This document shows positions 26,478 to 34,810 of a DNA stretch of 64,000 nucleotides, in pieces (positions within the stretch are counted from its first letter, which is position 1; each line of letters begins with the position of its first letter). The DNA is taken from positions 1-64,000 of the forward strand of contig CAUJHV010000058.1 of NCBI GenBank assembly GCA_963205115.1, read 5' to 3'. This stretch comes from Pseudomonadota bacterium (GTDB lineage: Bacteria; Pseudomonadota; Gammaproteobacteria; Burkholderiales; Burkholderiaceae_C). Position numbers and translations under genes: made by a program. Under the pieces are notes generated by a model. It saw only the letters and a list, made by a program, of their open reading frames with translations, was not told where the DNA came from and made no database searches.

Positions 26478-27455
26478 ATGCTACGCAAAACCCTGGCCGC
26501 ACTGGCCACCGCCGCCCTTCTGGGCCTCTCGACAACCGCCGTGGTCGCGCAGAACTACCCCGACCGTCCCATCCGCATGATCGTGCCATTCTCGGCCGGC
26601 GGCGCGACCGACACCCCGACCCGCCTGGTGATGAAGAAGGTCGGCGAGCAACTGGGCCAGACGGTGGTCGTCGAGAACAAGCCCGGGGCCGGCGGTGCGC
26701 TGGGGTACTCGGAGGTGGCCCGCAGCAAGCCCGACGGCTACACGCTGACCGTCGCCAGCGCGCATCTCCCGTTGATGGGGCTGATCTACGACAAGCTGCC
26801 GTTCGACCCGGTCACCGACATCGTGTCGGTCGCCCCGATGGCCAACGTGCCGATTGCCCTGGTGGCGAGCAGCAGCGCACCGTTCAAGACCATGGCTGAG
26901 ATGCTTGATTACGCGCGCAAGAACCCGTCGACGTCCTTGGCCTACGGCTCGCCGGGTGTCTCGACGCCGCAGCACCTCGCGGGCGTGCTACTGGCGACGA
27001 TGGCCGGCATCAAGCTCGAGCACGTGCCTTACAAGGGCGGGATGCCTGCAGTCCAGGATGTCATGGCCGGCTCGATTCCGCTGGCGTTCATCGGGTTGTC
27101 GACGGCGATTGCGCAAGCCGAGACGGGCCGCATCCGCATCCTGGGGGCGGGCGGCGCCAAGCGCTCGCTGTTGGCACCGAACGTGCCGACGATCGCCGAA
27201 GGCGGCGTGCCGGGGTACGAAGCCAGTTACTGGATAGACATCTCGGTGGTCAAGGGCACGCCTGAGGCGATCGTCAACCGCCTGCATGCCGAGATCACCA
27301 AGGCCGTGCAAAACCCGGAGGTCCAGGAAGGCCTGCGGAAGGGTGGCTTCGAACCGCTCGTGATGTCGCCCGGCGAGAACCAGCGCGCACTCAAGGAGCA
27401 GGCTGCGAAGTGGGGCAAGGTGATCCGCGAGAACAACATCCGCGCGGGCCAGTGA
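26478..27455 (+). CDS. Bug-family periplasmic solute receptor of the catabolic cassette
   Basis: A 325-residue periplasmic receptor with signal peptide MLRKTLAALATAALLGLSTT and cleavage after VVAQ. The Bug pattern is present: YPDRPIRMIVPFSAGGATDT, VVENKPGAGGALGYSEVARS, HVPYKGGMPAVQDVMAGSI. Its position inside a CoA-dependent catabolic operon (SDR before, CaiB 13 bp after) suggests that it captures the pathway substrate, probably a carboxylic acid. A paralogue of exactly equal length, but with a stop codon at the position of Tyr77, lies at 32117-33094. Confidence 0.95.
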   Translation: MLRKTLAALATAALLGLSTTAVVAQNYPDRPIRMIVPFSAGGATDTPTRLVMKKVGEQLGQTVVVENKPGAGGALGYSEVARSKPDGYTLTVASAHLPLMGLIYDKLPFDPVTDIVSVAPMANVPIALVASSSAPFKTMAEMLDYARKNPSTSLAYGSPGVSTPQHLAGVLLATMAGIKLEHVPYKGGMPAVQDVMAGSIPLAFIGLSTAIAQAETGRIRILGAGGAKRSLLAPNVPTIAEGGVPGYEASYWIDISVVKGTPEAIVNRLHAEITKAVQNPEVQEGLRKGGFEPLVMSPGENQRALKEQAAKWGKVIRENNIRAGQ

Positions 27456-27468
27456 GCGGAGCGGTTTC

Positions 27469-28644
27469 ATGTTGAACACCGCCTTGCACGGCCTGCGGGT
27501 CATCGACTTCACGCAGGTGGTGGCCGGACCGACGTGCACGATGATGCTGTCGGACCTGGGCGCCGACGTGACCAAGATCGAGGCCCCGGGCGGTGACCTC
27601 TGCCGTGCCCTGCCGCCCTTCGCCGCCGGCGAGAGCGTGGCCTTCATCGCGCTCAATCGCAACAAGCGCAGTGTGGTGCTCGACTTGAAGAACCCCGCCC
27701 AGGTCGCCGCGGCGGTCGAACTGGTCGCCGCCGCCGACGTCGTCGTCGAGAGCTTCCGGCCCGGCGTCATGGAACGGCTGGGCCTGGACTACCTGACGAT
27801 GAAGCGGCGCAACCCGCGGCTCGTTTACTGCTCGATCTCGGCCTACGGCCAGCAAGGACCGGAGAAGGACCTGCCCGGGGTCGACGGCGTTGTGCAGGCG
27901 GTATCCGGGTTGATGAGCGTGACTGGCATGCCCGACGCGCCGCCCTGCAAGGTGCAGGTGCCGGTGGTCGACATGGTCACCGGCTACCTGGCCACGGTGG
28001 CGGTGCTGGCCGCGCTGGCGCAGCGCGACCGCGACGGCGTCGGCCAGCAGGTCGACGTGAGCATGTTCGGCAGCGCAGTAGCGCTGCAGCACCTGAGCTT
28101 CGCGACCTATTTCCACGACCACGAGGTGCCCCAGCGCCTGGGCAGCGCGGCGCCGTACTCGACGCCCAACGAAGCCCTGCGCTGCGCCGACGGGTGGATC
28201 ATGGTCGCGGCCTACCACCCGGCGCGCTGGGTCGCGTTCTGCGACATCCTGGGCGAGCCCGAGCTGGCCATCGACCCGCGCTTCGCCAAGGCCGGCGATC
28301 GGATGCGTCACCGGGCCGAGCTCATCGAACTGCTCGAGCGCCAGCTGGTCAAGCGCTCCAAGCACGAGTGGCTGCCGCTGCTGCAAAACGCCGACATCAT
28401 CTGCGGCCCGATCAACGACTACCGCGAGGTCGTCGAGTCGGCCTCCTTCCGGGCCGCCGGGCTGGTCGAGCCGGTAGCGCACCCCGCGGCCGGCACGCTG
28501 ACGCTTCTGCGCAGCCCGTTTGCCGCGCCGGGCGAACCGCCACGCCGCCCGGCGCCGCTGCTGGGTGAACACACGAGCGAGGTGCTGCACAAGGTCGCAC
28601 CCGCCGCCCAAGCCATGCCCGCCAAGGAGCTCCCATGCCCGTGA
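27469..28644 (+). CDS. CaiB/BaiF-family (class III) CoA-transferase
   Basis: A 391-residue enzyme that activates a carboxylate by moving CoA from a donor such as succinyl-CoA. N-terminal LHGLRVIDFTQVVAGPTCTM and then LGADVTKIEAPGGDLCRALP are the family signatures; the conserved catalytic Asp is in VVDMVTGYLATVAVL. The ATG at 27469 is 13 bp after the Bug gene and the 3' end overlaps the hydratase gene by 10 bp, so these genes are one operon. The first codons and the bases before them are duplicated in the remnant at 33095-33143. Confidence 0.94.
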   Translation: MLNTALHGLRVIDFTQVVAGPTCTMMLSDLGADVTKIEAPGGDLCRALPPFAAGESVAFIALNRNKRSVVLDLKNPAQVAAAVELVAAADVVVESFRPGVMERLGLDYLTMKRRNPRLVYCSISAYGQQGPEKDLPGVDGVVQAVSGLMSVTGMPDAPPCKVQVPVVDMVTGYLATVAVLAALAQRDRDGVGQQVDVSMFGSAVALQHLSFATYFHDHEVPQRLGSAAPYSTPNEALRCADGWIMVAAYHPARWVAFCDILGEPELAIDPRFAKAGDRMRHRAELIELLERQLVKRSKHEWLPLLQNADIICGPINDYREVVESASFRAAGLVEPVAHPAAGTLTLLRSPFAAPGEPPRRPAPLLGEHTSEVLHKVAPAAQAMPAKELPCP

Positions 28645-29420
28645 CGCTGACCATCCAGGACTTCGTGGCCACGGTGACGCTGGACAGGCCAGAAGCGATG
28701 AACGCGCTCGACCCCGAGTCGGTGCAGCAACTGCGCGACGCCTGGGCCGAGATTTCGCGCAACGACGATGTGCGCGCGGCGGTGCTGACCGCCGCGGGCG
28801 ACCGTGCGTTCTGTACCGGCGCCGACCTGAAGAAGACGATGCCGCCCAAGGAGAGCTTCGCGCAGCTGCACTACGGCTCGGCCGGCGCGGAGTCGTTCGC
28901 TTCGGTGCTGTCCAAGCTGCACACCGACAAGCCGGTCATCGCCGCGGTCAACGGCTACGCCCTGGGCGGCGGCCTGGAGCTGGCGTTGCTGTGCGACGTG
29001 CGCATCGCGTCGAGCAAGGCGATCTTCTCCCTGCCCGAGGTGTGCATCGGCAGCATCCCCGGCGCGGGCGGCACGCAGCGGCTGATCCGCGCGGTGGGCC
29101 GTTCGGACGCGATGATGATGCTGCTGACCGGTGAGCGCATCGACGCCGCCGAGGCGCTGCGCATCGGCCTGGTGAGCCGGGTGGTGGAGCCCGAGGCGCT
29201 GCAGGATGCGGCCCGTGCATTGGCGCTGAAGATCGCCGGCAACGCGCCGCTGGCCGTAGCGGCGGTCAAGCGACTGGCCAGGATCGGCGTCGAACTCCCG
29301 CTCGCCGCCGGCCTGGAACTGGAGCAACAAGCCTTCGGCGTGCTGCGCGACAGCGAGGACCGCATCGAGGGCCGGATGGCGTTTGCCGAGAAACGCAAGC
29401 CCGTGTTTCGCGGGCGTTGA
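28635..29420 (+). CDS. enoyl-CoA hydratase/isomerase family protein
   Basis: A 261-residue crotonase-fold protein. Oxyanion-hole segments AFCTGADLKKTMPP and GYALGGGLELALLCDVRIAS are present, followed by LPEVCIGSIPGAGGTQRL with the Glu typical of hydratases, and AEALRIGLVSRVV. It starts inside the 3' end of the CaiB gene. It likely hydrates the unsaturated CoA ester made by the upstream CoA-transferase. No copy of this gene survives in the decayed second cassette. Confidence 0.94.
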   Translation: MPVTLTIQDFVATVTLDRPEAMNALDPESVQQLRDAWAEISRNDDVRAAVLTAAGDRAFCTGADLKKTMPPKESFAQLHYGSAGAESFASVLSKLHTDKPVIAAVNGYALGGGLELALLCDVRIASSKAIFSLPEVCIGSIPGAGGTQRLIRAVGRSDAMMMLLTGERIDAAEALRIGLVSRVVEPEALQDAARALALKIAGNAPLAVAAVKRLARIGVELPLAAGLELEQQAFGVLRDSEDRIEGRMAFAEKRKPVFRGR

Positions 29421-29442
29421 GTCGGCCGTCGAAGGGAGCGCG

Positions 29443-30609
29443 ATGACGAGCCATCGGATGACGCGCGAACAGATCCCGGTGCGCTGCACACTGATGCGCG
29501 GCGGCACGAGCAAGGCGGTCTTCCTGCGCGAATGCGACCTGCCGCACGAAGTGGCGGTGCGCGAACGCTTCCTGCTCGCGTTGTTCGGCAGCCCCGACAA
29601 GCGACAGATCGACGGCCTCGGCGGCGCCGACCCGTTGACCAGCAAGTGCGCGCTGATCGGTCCGCCGAGCAGCCCCGACGCCGACATCGACTACACCTTC
29701 GCGCAGATCGGCATTGAAGAGGCCTACGTCAACTACGAGATCATCTGCGGCAACATCTCGGCAGCGACCGGCGTCTACGCGATCGAAGAAGGGCTGGTGC
29801 GCGCCGAAGAGCCATTCACCACCGTGCGGGTGCACAACACCAACACCGGCAAGATCCTGCGCATGAAGGTGCCGGTGCGCGACGGGTGGCCGCTGATCGA
29901 AGGCGACTTCGCGATCGACGGCGTGCCCGGCACCGGTGCCGAGGTCGCGCTCGACTACTCGGGCACCAGCGGCGGTGCCACCGGCAGGCTGCTGCCCACG
30001 GGCCGCGTGCGCGATCGTGTGCACGTCGCCTCGCTCGGCCGCGAGGTCGAGGTGTCGATCGTCGATGTCGGCACGATCTGCGTGTTCATTCGCGCCGAAG
30101 ACATGGGCCTGACCGGCGCCGAATTGCCGGGCGGCTTCAACGCACGGCAATTCGCGGCGGCAGAGGAGATCCGGCAGGCCGCGGCCGCCTCGTGCGGGCT
30201 GTCGTCCACGGGCGCCAAGCGCATCACACCGTTCCAGATCGTGGTCGGGCCGCCCCGCGACCACACGGCGTTGACCGGCCCTGTGGCGACCCGCGAGATC
30301 GATTTCGTGGCGCGCCAGCTCAACGGCGACGGCTGGGTGCACAAGGCCTTCTCGGGCGGCGCGTCGACCTGCACCGCTGTGGCCGCGCAGATCGTGGGCA
30401 GCATCGTCCACGCATGCAGCTCGGCCGACACCTCGCCGCGCCGCGTGCGCATCGGCCACCCGAGCGGGGTGCTGCCGATCCACGCGCAGGTCGATCAAGG
30501 CGGCGTCGACGGGTCTGGCTGGGTCGTGCGCGAAGTGCACTTCTCGCGCAACGTGCGGCGGCTGATGGACGGCACGGCCTACGTCCGCCGCTCCGCGCTC
30601 GAAGGCTGA
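29443..30609 (+). CDS. PrpF-family isomerase (aconitate/4-oxalomesaconate isomerase type)
   Basis: A 388-residue protein of the PrpF fold, cofactor-free cis/trans or double-bond isomerases acting on unsaturated tricarboxylates (2-methylaconitate, 4-oxalomesaconate). Signatures are RCTLMRGGTSKAVFL at the N terminus, DGLGGADPLTSKCALIGPPS, EIICGNISAATGVYAIEEGL and the end IGHPSGVLPIHAQVD. The ATG at 29443 is preceded by GAAGGGAG. It ends the cassette and suggests that the substrate, or an early intermediate, is an unsaturated di- or tricarboxylate, in keeping with the Bug receptor. A 3'-terminal fragment of a second copy lies at 33145-33265. Confidence 0.9.
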   Translation: MTSHRMTREQIPVRCTLMRGGTSKAVFLRECDLPHEVAVRERFLLALFGSPDKRQIDGLGGADPLTSKCALIGPPSSPDADIDYTFAQIGIEEAYVNYEIICGNISAATGVYAIEEGLVRAEEPFTTVRVHNTNTGKILRMKVPVRDGWPLIEGDFAIDGVPGTGAEVALDYSGTSGGATGRLLPTGRVRDRVHVASLGREVEVSIVDVGTICVFIRAEDMGLTGAELPGGFNARQFAAAEEIRQAAAASCGLSSTGAKRITPFQIVVGPPRDHTALTGPVATREIDFVARQLNGDGWVHKAFSGGASTCTAVAAQIVGSIVHACSSADTSPRRVRIGHPSGVLPIHAQVDQGGVDGSGWVVREVHFSRNVRRLMDGTAYVRRSALEG

Positions 30610-30712
30610 GCGTGCAGCCCGATCGTCGGCGTCAGCTGCGGCAGTGCCCCGATTCCTGATTCACGCCCGCCCCCGGGGCTGTCGCGGCAAGGACTGGAAG
30701 TCAGTGGAGACG

Positions 30713-31948
30713 ATGAGTATGAAAGACGATGAGTTGGCGGAGATGGCGCATGCCCACCGTGAAGGTACACGCTATCGCTTCTCGGGCCATGAAAGGATCC
30801 TGCACCGTACGTCTGCGCATCGGGGGCTGCCGGAATTGATGGACTGGTTCGGATACCGACGCGCCTACATCGTCTGTTCACGAACACTCAACACCCGAAC
30901 AGATGTGATCCGTCGACTTGCGACCGCGCTCGGCGAGCGCTGCATCGGTATCACCGACGCCGTTGGCGAGCATTCGCCGTTGTCCAACGTATTGGCCGGC
31001 GCCCGTGAGGCACACGCTCTCGATGCCGACGTGATCGTCTCGGTGGGTGGCGGTTCCGTCATGGACATGTGCAAGACCATTCAGTTGTGCATTTCCGAGC
31101 AGGTTTTTGACCGCAGCGGGCTTCTACAGCTGCAAATGAAGATGTCGGCCGATGGCACGGAAGTCATTGCTGCGTCGCGCAGTTCGCCCCGCGTCAGGCA
31201 GATAGCGATACCGACGACCCTCGCCACCTCGGAATGGACGCCAGTCAGTACCCCCATCGATGAACAAACCCAACGGAAGGCGCGGTTTCTCGTCATGGAT
31301 GGAGCTCCGCACGGAATTGTTTATGACCCGGAGCTGCTGGCGCGCACGCCACTGTCGCTGCTGTGGTCGACAGGCATACGCGGGCTGGACCATGCCATCA
31401 ACACGGTGTGCTCCACCCAACCGCACCCCCTTGCCAGTCTGCTGGCAGAGAAGGCCATTCAGCTCTTTGTCGAGAACCTGCCGCGCCTGAAGGACAGCAC
31501 GGATCTGGAAGCCTTCTCGAATTGCCAGCTGGCCACCTGGTACACCGGGATGGGACAGCTGTCCGTGCCGCACGGCTTCAGCCACTGGATGGTCCACATC
31601 GTCGGCCCTTTGGCCAGCGTTCCGCACAGCGATGCCGCGTGTGTCCTGATGCTGGCGCAGGCCCGATGGTCCGAGCATCACGCCTCAGCCCAGCATGGCA
31701 ATGTGCTGCGCTTGCTGGGGCGCTCTGGTTCGTTTGCCGACGTGTTGGAAGGGCTGCTGGCGGATCTGGGCTTGCCACGCAGCCTGCAGGACCTGGGATT
31801 GAGCGCCGAACAGGTCGAGTCCTTCATCCAGCCAGCCCTTGAGCACCCGCAGGTTACCCGGAACAACCTGCGGCCCATCACAACCGCGGCAGACCTGCGC
31901 GCTGTATTGCGCTTGGCGGACCGTACGCAATCTCCGACCTTGAGTTGA
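30713..31948 (+). CDS. iron-containing alcohol dehydrogenase family protein (maleylacetate-reductase-like)
   Basis: A 411-residue dehydrogenase-fold protein. NAD-binding GGGSVMDMCK, the IPTTLATSEWTPVST segment, and the C-terminal His motifs GLDHAINTV and VPHGFSHWMVHI ... VPHSDA match the group III Fe-ADH superfamily. The Asp that normally coordinates iron three residues before the first His aligns with Arg (GIRGLDHA), so iron may not be bound in the normal way, as in maleylacetate reductases. The start at 30713 has GGAG upstream; 30719 is a second choice. Codon use is visibly less GC-biased than in the neighbours, suggesting separate acquisition. It lies between the intact and the decayed copy of the catabolic cassette. 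Confidence 0.85.
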   Translation: MSMKDDELAEMAHAHREGTRYRFSGHERILHRTSAHRGLPELMDWFGYRRAYIVCSRTLNTRTDVIRRLATALGERCIGITDAVGEHSPLSNVLAGAREAHALDADVIVSVGGGSVMDMCKTIQLCISEQVFDRSGLLQLQMKMSADGTEVIAASRSSPRVRQIAIPTTLATSEWTPVSTPIDEQTQRKARFLVMDGAPHGIVYDPELLARTPLSLLWSTGIRGLDHAINTVCSTQPHPLASLLAEKAIQLFVENLPRLKDSTDLEAFSNCQLATWYTGMGQLSVPHGFSHWMVHIVGPLASVPHSDAACVLMLAQARWSEHHASAQHGNVLRLLGRSGSFADVLEGLLADLGLPRSLQDLGLSAEQVESFIQPALEHPQVTRNNLRPITTAADLRAVLRLADRTQSPTLS

Positions 31949-32028
31949 ATACCTACAACTTCAGCTGGTGTCAGTGGCCACATGCGGCTGTCGCCGAGCG
32001 CATCCCGCAAGCCGACTGCCGTCATCGG

Positions 32029-32095
32029 GCGCAACTGTTCAGGTTTCGGACGTACTGACGTGCTGGCGAACAACGCCGGCATCGGCACCGACCAC
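32029..32095 (+). pseudogene. remnant of a second SDR gene
   Basis: The stretch reads as FGRTDVLANNAGIGTD, matching the central part of the SDR encoded at 25666-26445 (FGRIDVLVNNAGIGGD) at both protein and DNA level, but with no start, no Rossmann motif and no remainder. It is placed in front of the disrupted Bug receptor gene just as the intact SDR precedes the intact Bug gene. Confidence 0.75.
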
Positions 32096-32116
32096 AACCC
32101 CCCAAGGAGACCATAC

Positions 32117-33094
32117 ATGCAACGCAGAGCCCTGGCCGCACGGGCCACCGCCGCCCTACTGGGCCTTTCCGTCGGCGCCGCGGTCGCGCAAACGTACCCG
32201 GACCGTCCGATCCGCATGATCGTTCCGTACGCCACCGGCGGGGGCACCGACACCGTGACCCGGATCGTGATGAAGAAGCTCAGCGAGCAGCTGGGCCAGC
32301 CGATCATCGTGGAGAACAAGCCCGGCGCCGGTGGCGCGCTGGCCTAGACGGACGTGACCCGTGGCAAGCCAGATGGCTACACGTTGACCGTCGGCAGCGC
32401 CCAGGTCGCGCTGATGGCGCTGATCTACGACAAGCTGGCATTCGACCCCGCCACCGACATCGTGTCGGTCGCGCCGATGGCCAACGTGCCGGTCGCCCTG
32501 GTGGCCGGCAGCGGCGCCCCCTACAAGACGATGGCTGAGCTGCTTGCCTACGCGCGCAAGAACCCGGCGAACCCGTTGAGCTACGGCACGCCCGGCGTCT
32601 CGACGCCGAACCACCTGTCGGGCGTGCTGCTGTCGTCCATGGCCGGCATCAAGCTCGAGCACGTGCCGTACAAGGGCACGATGCCTGCGATCCAGGACGT
32701 GATGGGCGGCACGCTGCCGCTGGCGATCGTCGGCCTGTCGACCGCGATGACGCAACTCGAGACAGGCCGCATCCGGATCCTGGGCGTTGGCGGAGCCAAG
32801 CGCTCGCCGCTGGCTCCGGACGTGCCGACCATCGCCGAAGGCGGCGTCCCGGGCTACGAGGCTGGCTACTGGTACGACGTTTCGGTGGCCAAGGGCACGC
32901 CCGAGGCCATCGTGAACCGCCTGAATGGCGAGATCGGCAAGGCCGTCAACAGCCCGGAGATCCAGGAAGTCCTGAAGAAGAACGGCTTCGAGCCGCTCGT
33001 GATGTCACTGTCGGAGAACCAGCGCGCACTCAAGGAACAGGGTGCAAAGTGGGGCAAGGTGATCCGGGAGAACAACATCCGCGCGGGCCAGTGA
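32117..33094 (+). pseudogene. Bug-family solute receptor gene interrupted by an amber codon
   Basis: The frame from ATG 32117 (AAGGAG upstream) to TGA 33094 has the same length as the intact receptor gene at 26478-27455 and encodes a close paralogue throughout: signal peptide, YPDRPIRMIVPYATGGGTDT, VENKPGAGGALA, then KPDGYTLTVGSAQVALMALI, HVPYKGTMPAIQDVMGGTL, ending WGKVIRENNIRAGQ. Codon 77 is TAG (32345-32347), where the intact copy has TAC for Tyr. Only this one lesion is visible, so the mutation looks recent. The product would stop after 76 residues and be non-functional unless read through. Confidence 0.9.
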
Positions 33095-33143
33095 GCGCAG
33101 CGGCTTCATGTTGAACACCGTCTTGCATCGCTACGGCCGCTGA
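33095..33143 (+). pseudogene. 5' remnant of a second CaiB CoA-transferase gene
   Basis: After the Bug pseudogene stop, the spacer and the first codons (ATG at 33108, reading MLNTVLH) match the spacer and start of the intact CaiB gene (MLNTALH), then the frame breaks and stops at 33143 after 11 codons. The rest of CaiB is deleted. Confidence 0.8.
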
Positions 33144-33144
33144 G

Positions 33145-33265
33145 CCATGCGCAGGTGCGATCGAGGCGGCGCCGATGGGCCCGCCGGGGTCGTGCAAAAA
33201 GTGCAGTTCTCGCACACCGTGCGGCGGCTGATGGACGGCAGGGCCCGCATCCGCCGCTCCGCTGG
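33145..33265 (+). pseudogene. 3' remnant of a second PrpF-family gene
   Basis: Directly after the CaiB remnant the sequence resembles the last 35-40 codons of the PrpF-like gene: DRGGADGPAGVVQKVQFSH, then TVRRLMDGRARIRRSA, against DQGGVDGSGWVVREVHFSR and NVRRLMDGTAYVRRSA in the intact copy. The join shows that a deletion fused the front of CaiB to the end of PrpF, removing the hydratase gene. The fragment runs up to the 3' end of the convergent sulfatase gene. Confidence 0.8.
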
Positions 33266-34675
33266 TCAAAGCCCCAGCGCATCCGCCGCCAGCTTTCGCA
33301 GCTCGCGGTGCAGCTTCTCCTTCACCGGCGCCAGCGTGCGGCTGCGCACGCGGTTGTCCTTCTCGTAGGGATCGGCTTCCAGGTCGTAGAGCTCGTCCAG
33401 CTCGCCGTTGCGGCTGCGGTTGATCCAGTGGATGTACTTGTAGCGGTCGGTCCGCACGGCCTTGTAGCTCATGCCCACGAGCCAGGGCATGGCCTGTTCG
33501 GCCCAGTACTCGACGAGGAAGGATTTGCGCCAGCCGGCCACGCGGCGCGCGCCGCGGGCATCGAACAGCGGCACCAGCGAACGCCCCTGGATGTGCGCGC
33601 CGGGCTTGGCGCCGGCCAACTCCACCAGCGTGGGCGCGATGTCCTGGCAGATCACCAGCTGCGGCACGCGCGAGCCGGCTTTCACGCGCTGGGGCCAGCG
33701 CACGACGAAGGGTGAGCGGATGCCTTCTTCGTAGGCGAAGCGGCGCTCCGGCCCCAGGCCATGCTCGCCGAAGAAAAAGCCGTTGTCGCCCAGGAAGATG
33801 ATCACCGTGTCGTCGAGCGTGCCCTGGCGCTCGAGCAGCTCGAGGATGCGGCCCACGCCTTCGTCCACCGAGGCCATCATGCGCGCGCGCAGGCGGATCT
33901 CTTCCTGCGTGCCCGACATCAGCGCGTCCAGCACGGCCTTGGCCTTGTCGCCGCTGCGCAACTGGAAAGCTTCGGCCCAGGCCGGCTTCTGGCGCAGCAC
34001 CTGCTCCACCGACATCACGTTGGGCCGCGGCGGAAAGTGCGCGCCTTCGTACAGGTGTTGGTGGCGCTCGGGCACGATGTAGCCGCCCTGTGCGGAGATG
34101 TTCAGCGTGCCGTCGGCCAGCTGCTCGGCGTCGGGGTGCACGGCCTTGTGCGCGAAGAACAGCGACCAGGGCTTCTTCTTCGCGCCGGGTGCGTGGCGCG
34201 TTTCAAGCCAGGCCAGCGCCTGCTCGTTCATGATGTCGGTGATGTAGCCGGTGTGGTCGACATAGCGGCCGTCGTGGTTCAGCCGCGGGTTGCGGATGCG
34301 GCCGTGGCCGTCGTAGCTGATCCAGTGGTCATAGCCGGGCCGCGGCATGCCGTCGTTGCCCATGTGCCACTTGCCGATGTGCGCGGTCTCGTAGCCCTTG
34401 GCCTGCAGCGCCAGGTGGTAGTTCGGCAGGCGGTGGCTCATTGCGTCGCGTGCGACGTTGTCGATGATGCCGTGGCGGCTGGCGTACTGGCCGCTGACGA
34501 TGGACGCGCGGTTGGGGCTGCAGATCGGCGTGGTGTGGAAGGCCCGCTCGAACAGCGCGCCCTCGGCCGCCAGGCGGTCGATGTGCGGCGTTTGCATGTA
34601 CGGGTGGCCGCCGGCGCCGAATTCGTCGAAGCGCAGGTCGTCGATCAGAATGACGAGGAAGTTCGGGCGTTTCAT
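33266..34675 (-). CDS. sulfatase (alkaline phosphatase superfamily, FGly type)
   Basis: A 469-residue type I sulfatase without a signal peptide, thus probably cytosolic. N-terminal NFLVILIDDLRFDEFG supplies the first metal ligands. The formylglycine motif C-x-P-x-R is present as CSPNR (Cys52) in TTPICSPNRASIVSGQYASR. Further conserved parts are AHIGKWHMG and IIFLGDNGFFFGEHGL with the Asp-Asn metal ligands. Activity requires conversion of Cys52 to formylglycine by a maturation enzyme not encoded here. Substrate unknown (sulfate ester, choline sulfate-like or phosphonate). Divergent from the acyl-CoA ligase gene. Start 34675 gives the family-like MKRPNFLVIL. Confidence 0.94.
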   Translation of the reverse strand: MKRPNFLVILIDDLRFDEFGAGGHPYMQTPHIDRLAAEGALFERAFHTTPICSPNRASIVSGQYASRHGIIDNVARDAMSHRLPNYHLALQAKGYETAHIGKWHMGNDGMPRPGYDHWISYDGHGRIRNPRLNHDGRYVDHTGYITDIMNEQALAWLETRHAPGAKKKPWSLFFAHKAVHPDAEQLADGTLNISAQGGYIVPERHQHLYEGAHFPPRPNVMSVEQVLRQKPAWAEAFQLRSGDKAKAVLDALMSGTQEEIRLRARMMASVDEGVGRILELLERQGTLDDTVIIFLGDNGFFFGEHGLGPERRFAYEEGIRSPFVVRWPQRVKAGSRVPQLVICQDIAPTLVELAGAKPGAHIQGRSLVPLFDARGARRVAGWRKSFLVEYWAEQAMPWLVGMSYKAVRTDRYKYIHWINRSRNGELDELYDLEADPYEKDNRVRSRTLAPVKEKLHRELRKLAADALGL

Positions 34676-34810
34676 GCGCCGAGTGTAGGCCGCGTGTTCG
34701 CTCCGACGGGATCCGGGACGACCCCGGAACACCCCGGGCGTCTCATCACCGCGGCTTGGCCTAATATCGCCCGAGGACACGTACGCCCACGTGCCGAAGG
34801 ACACCCCGCC

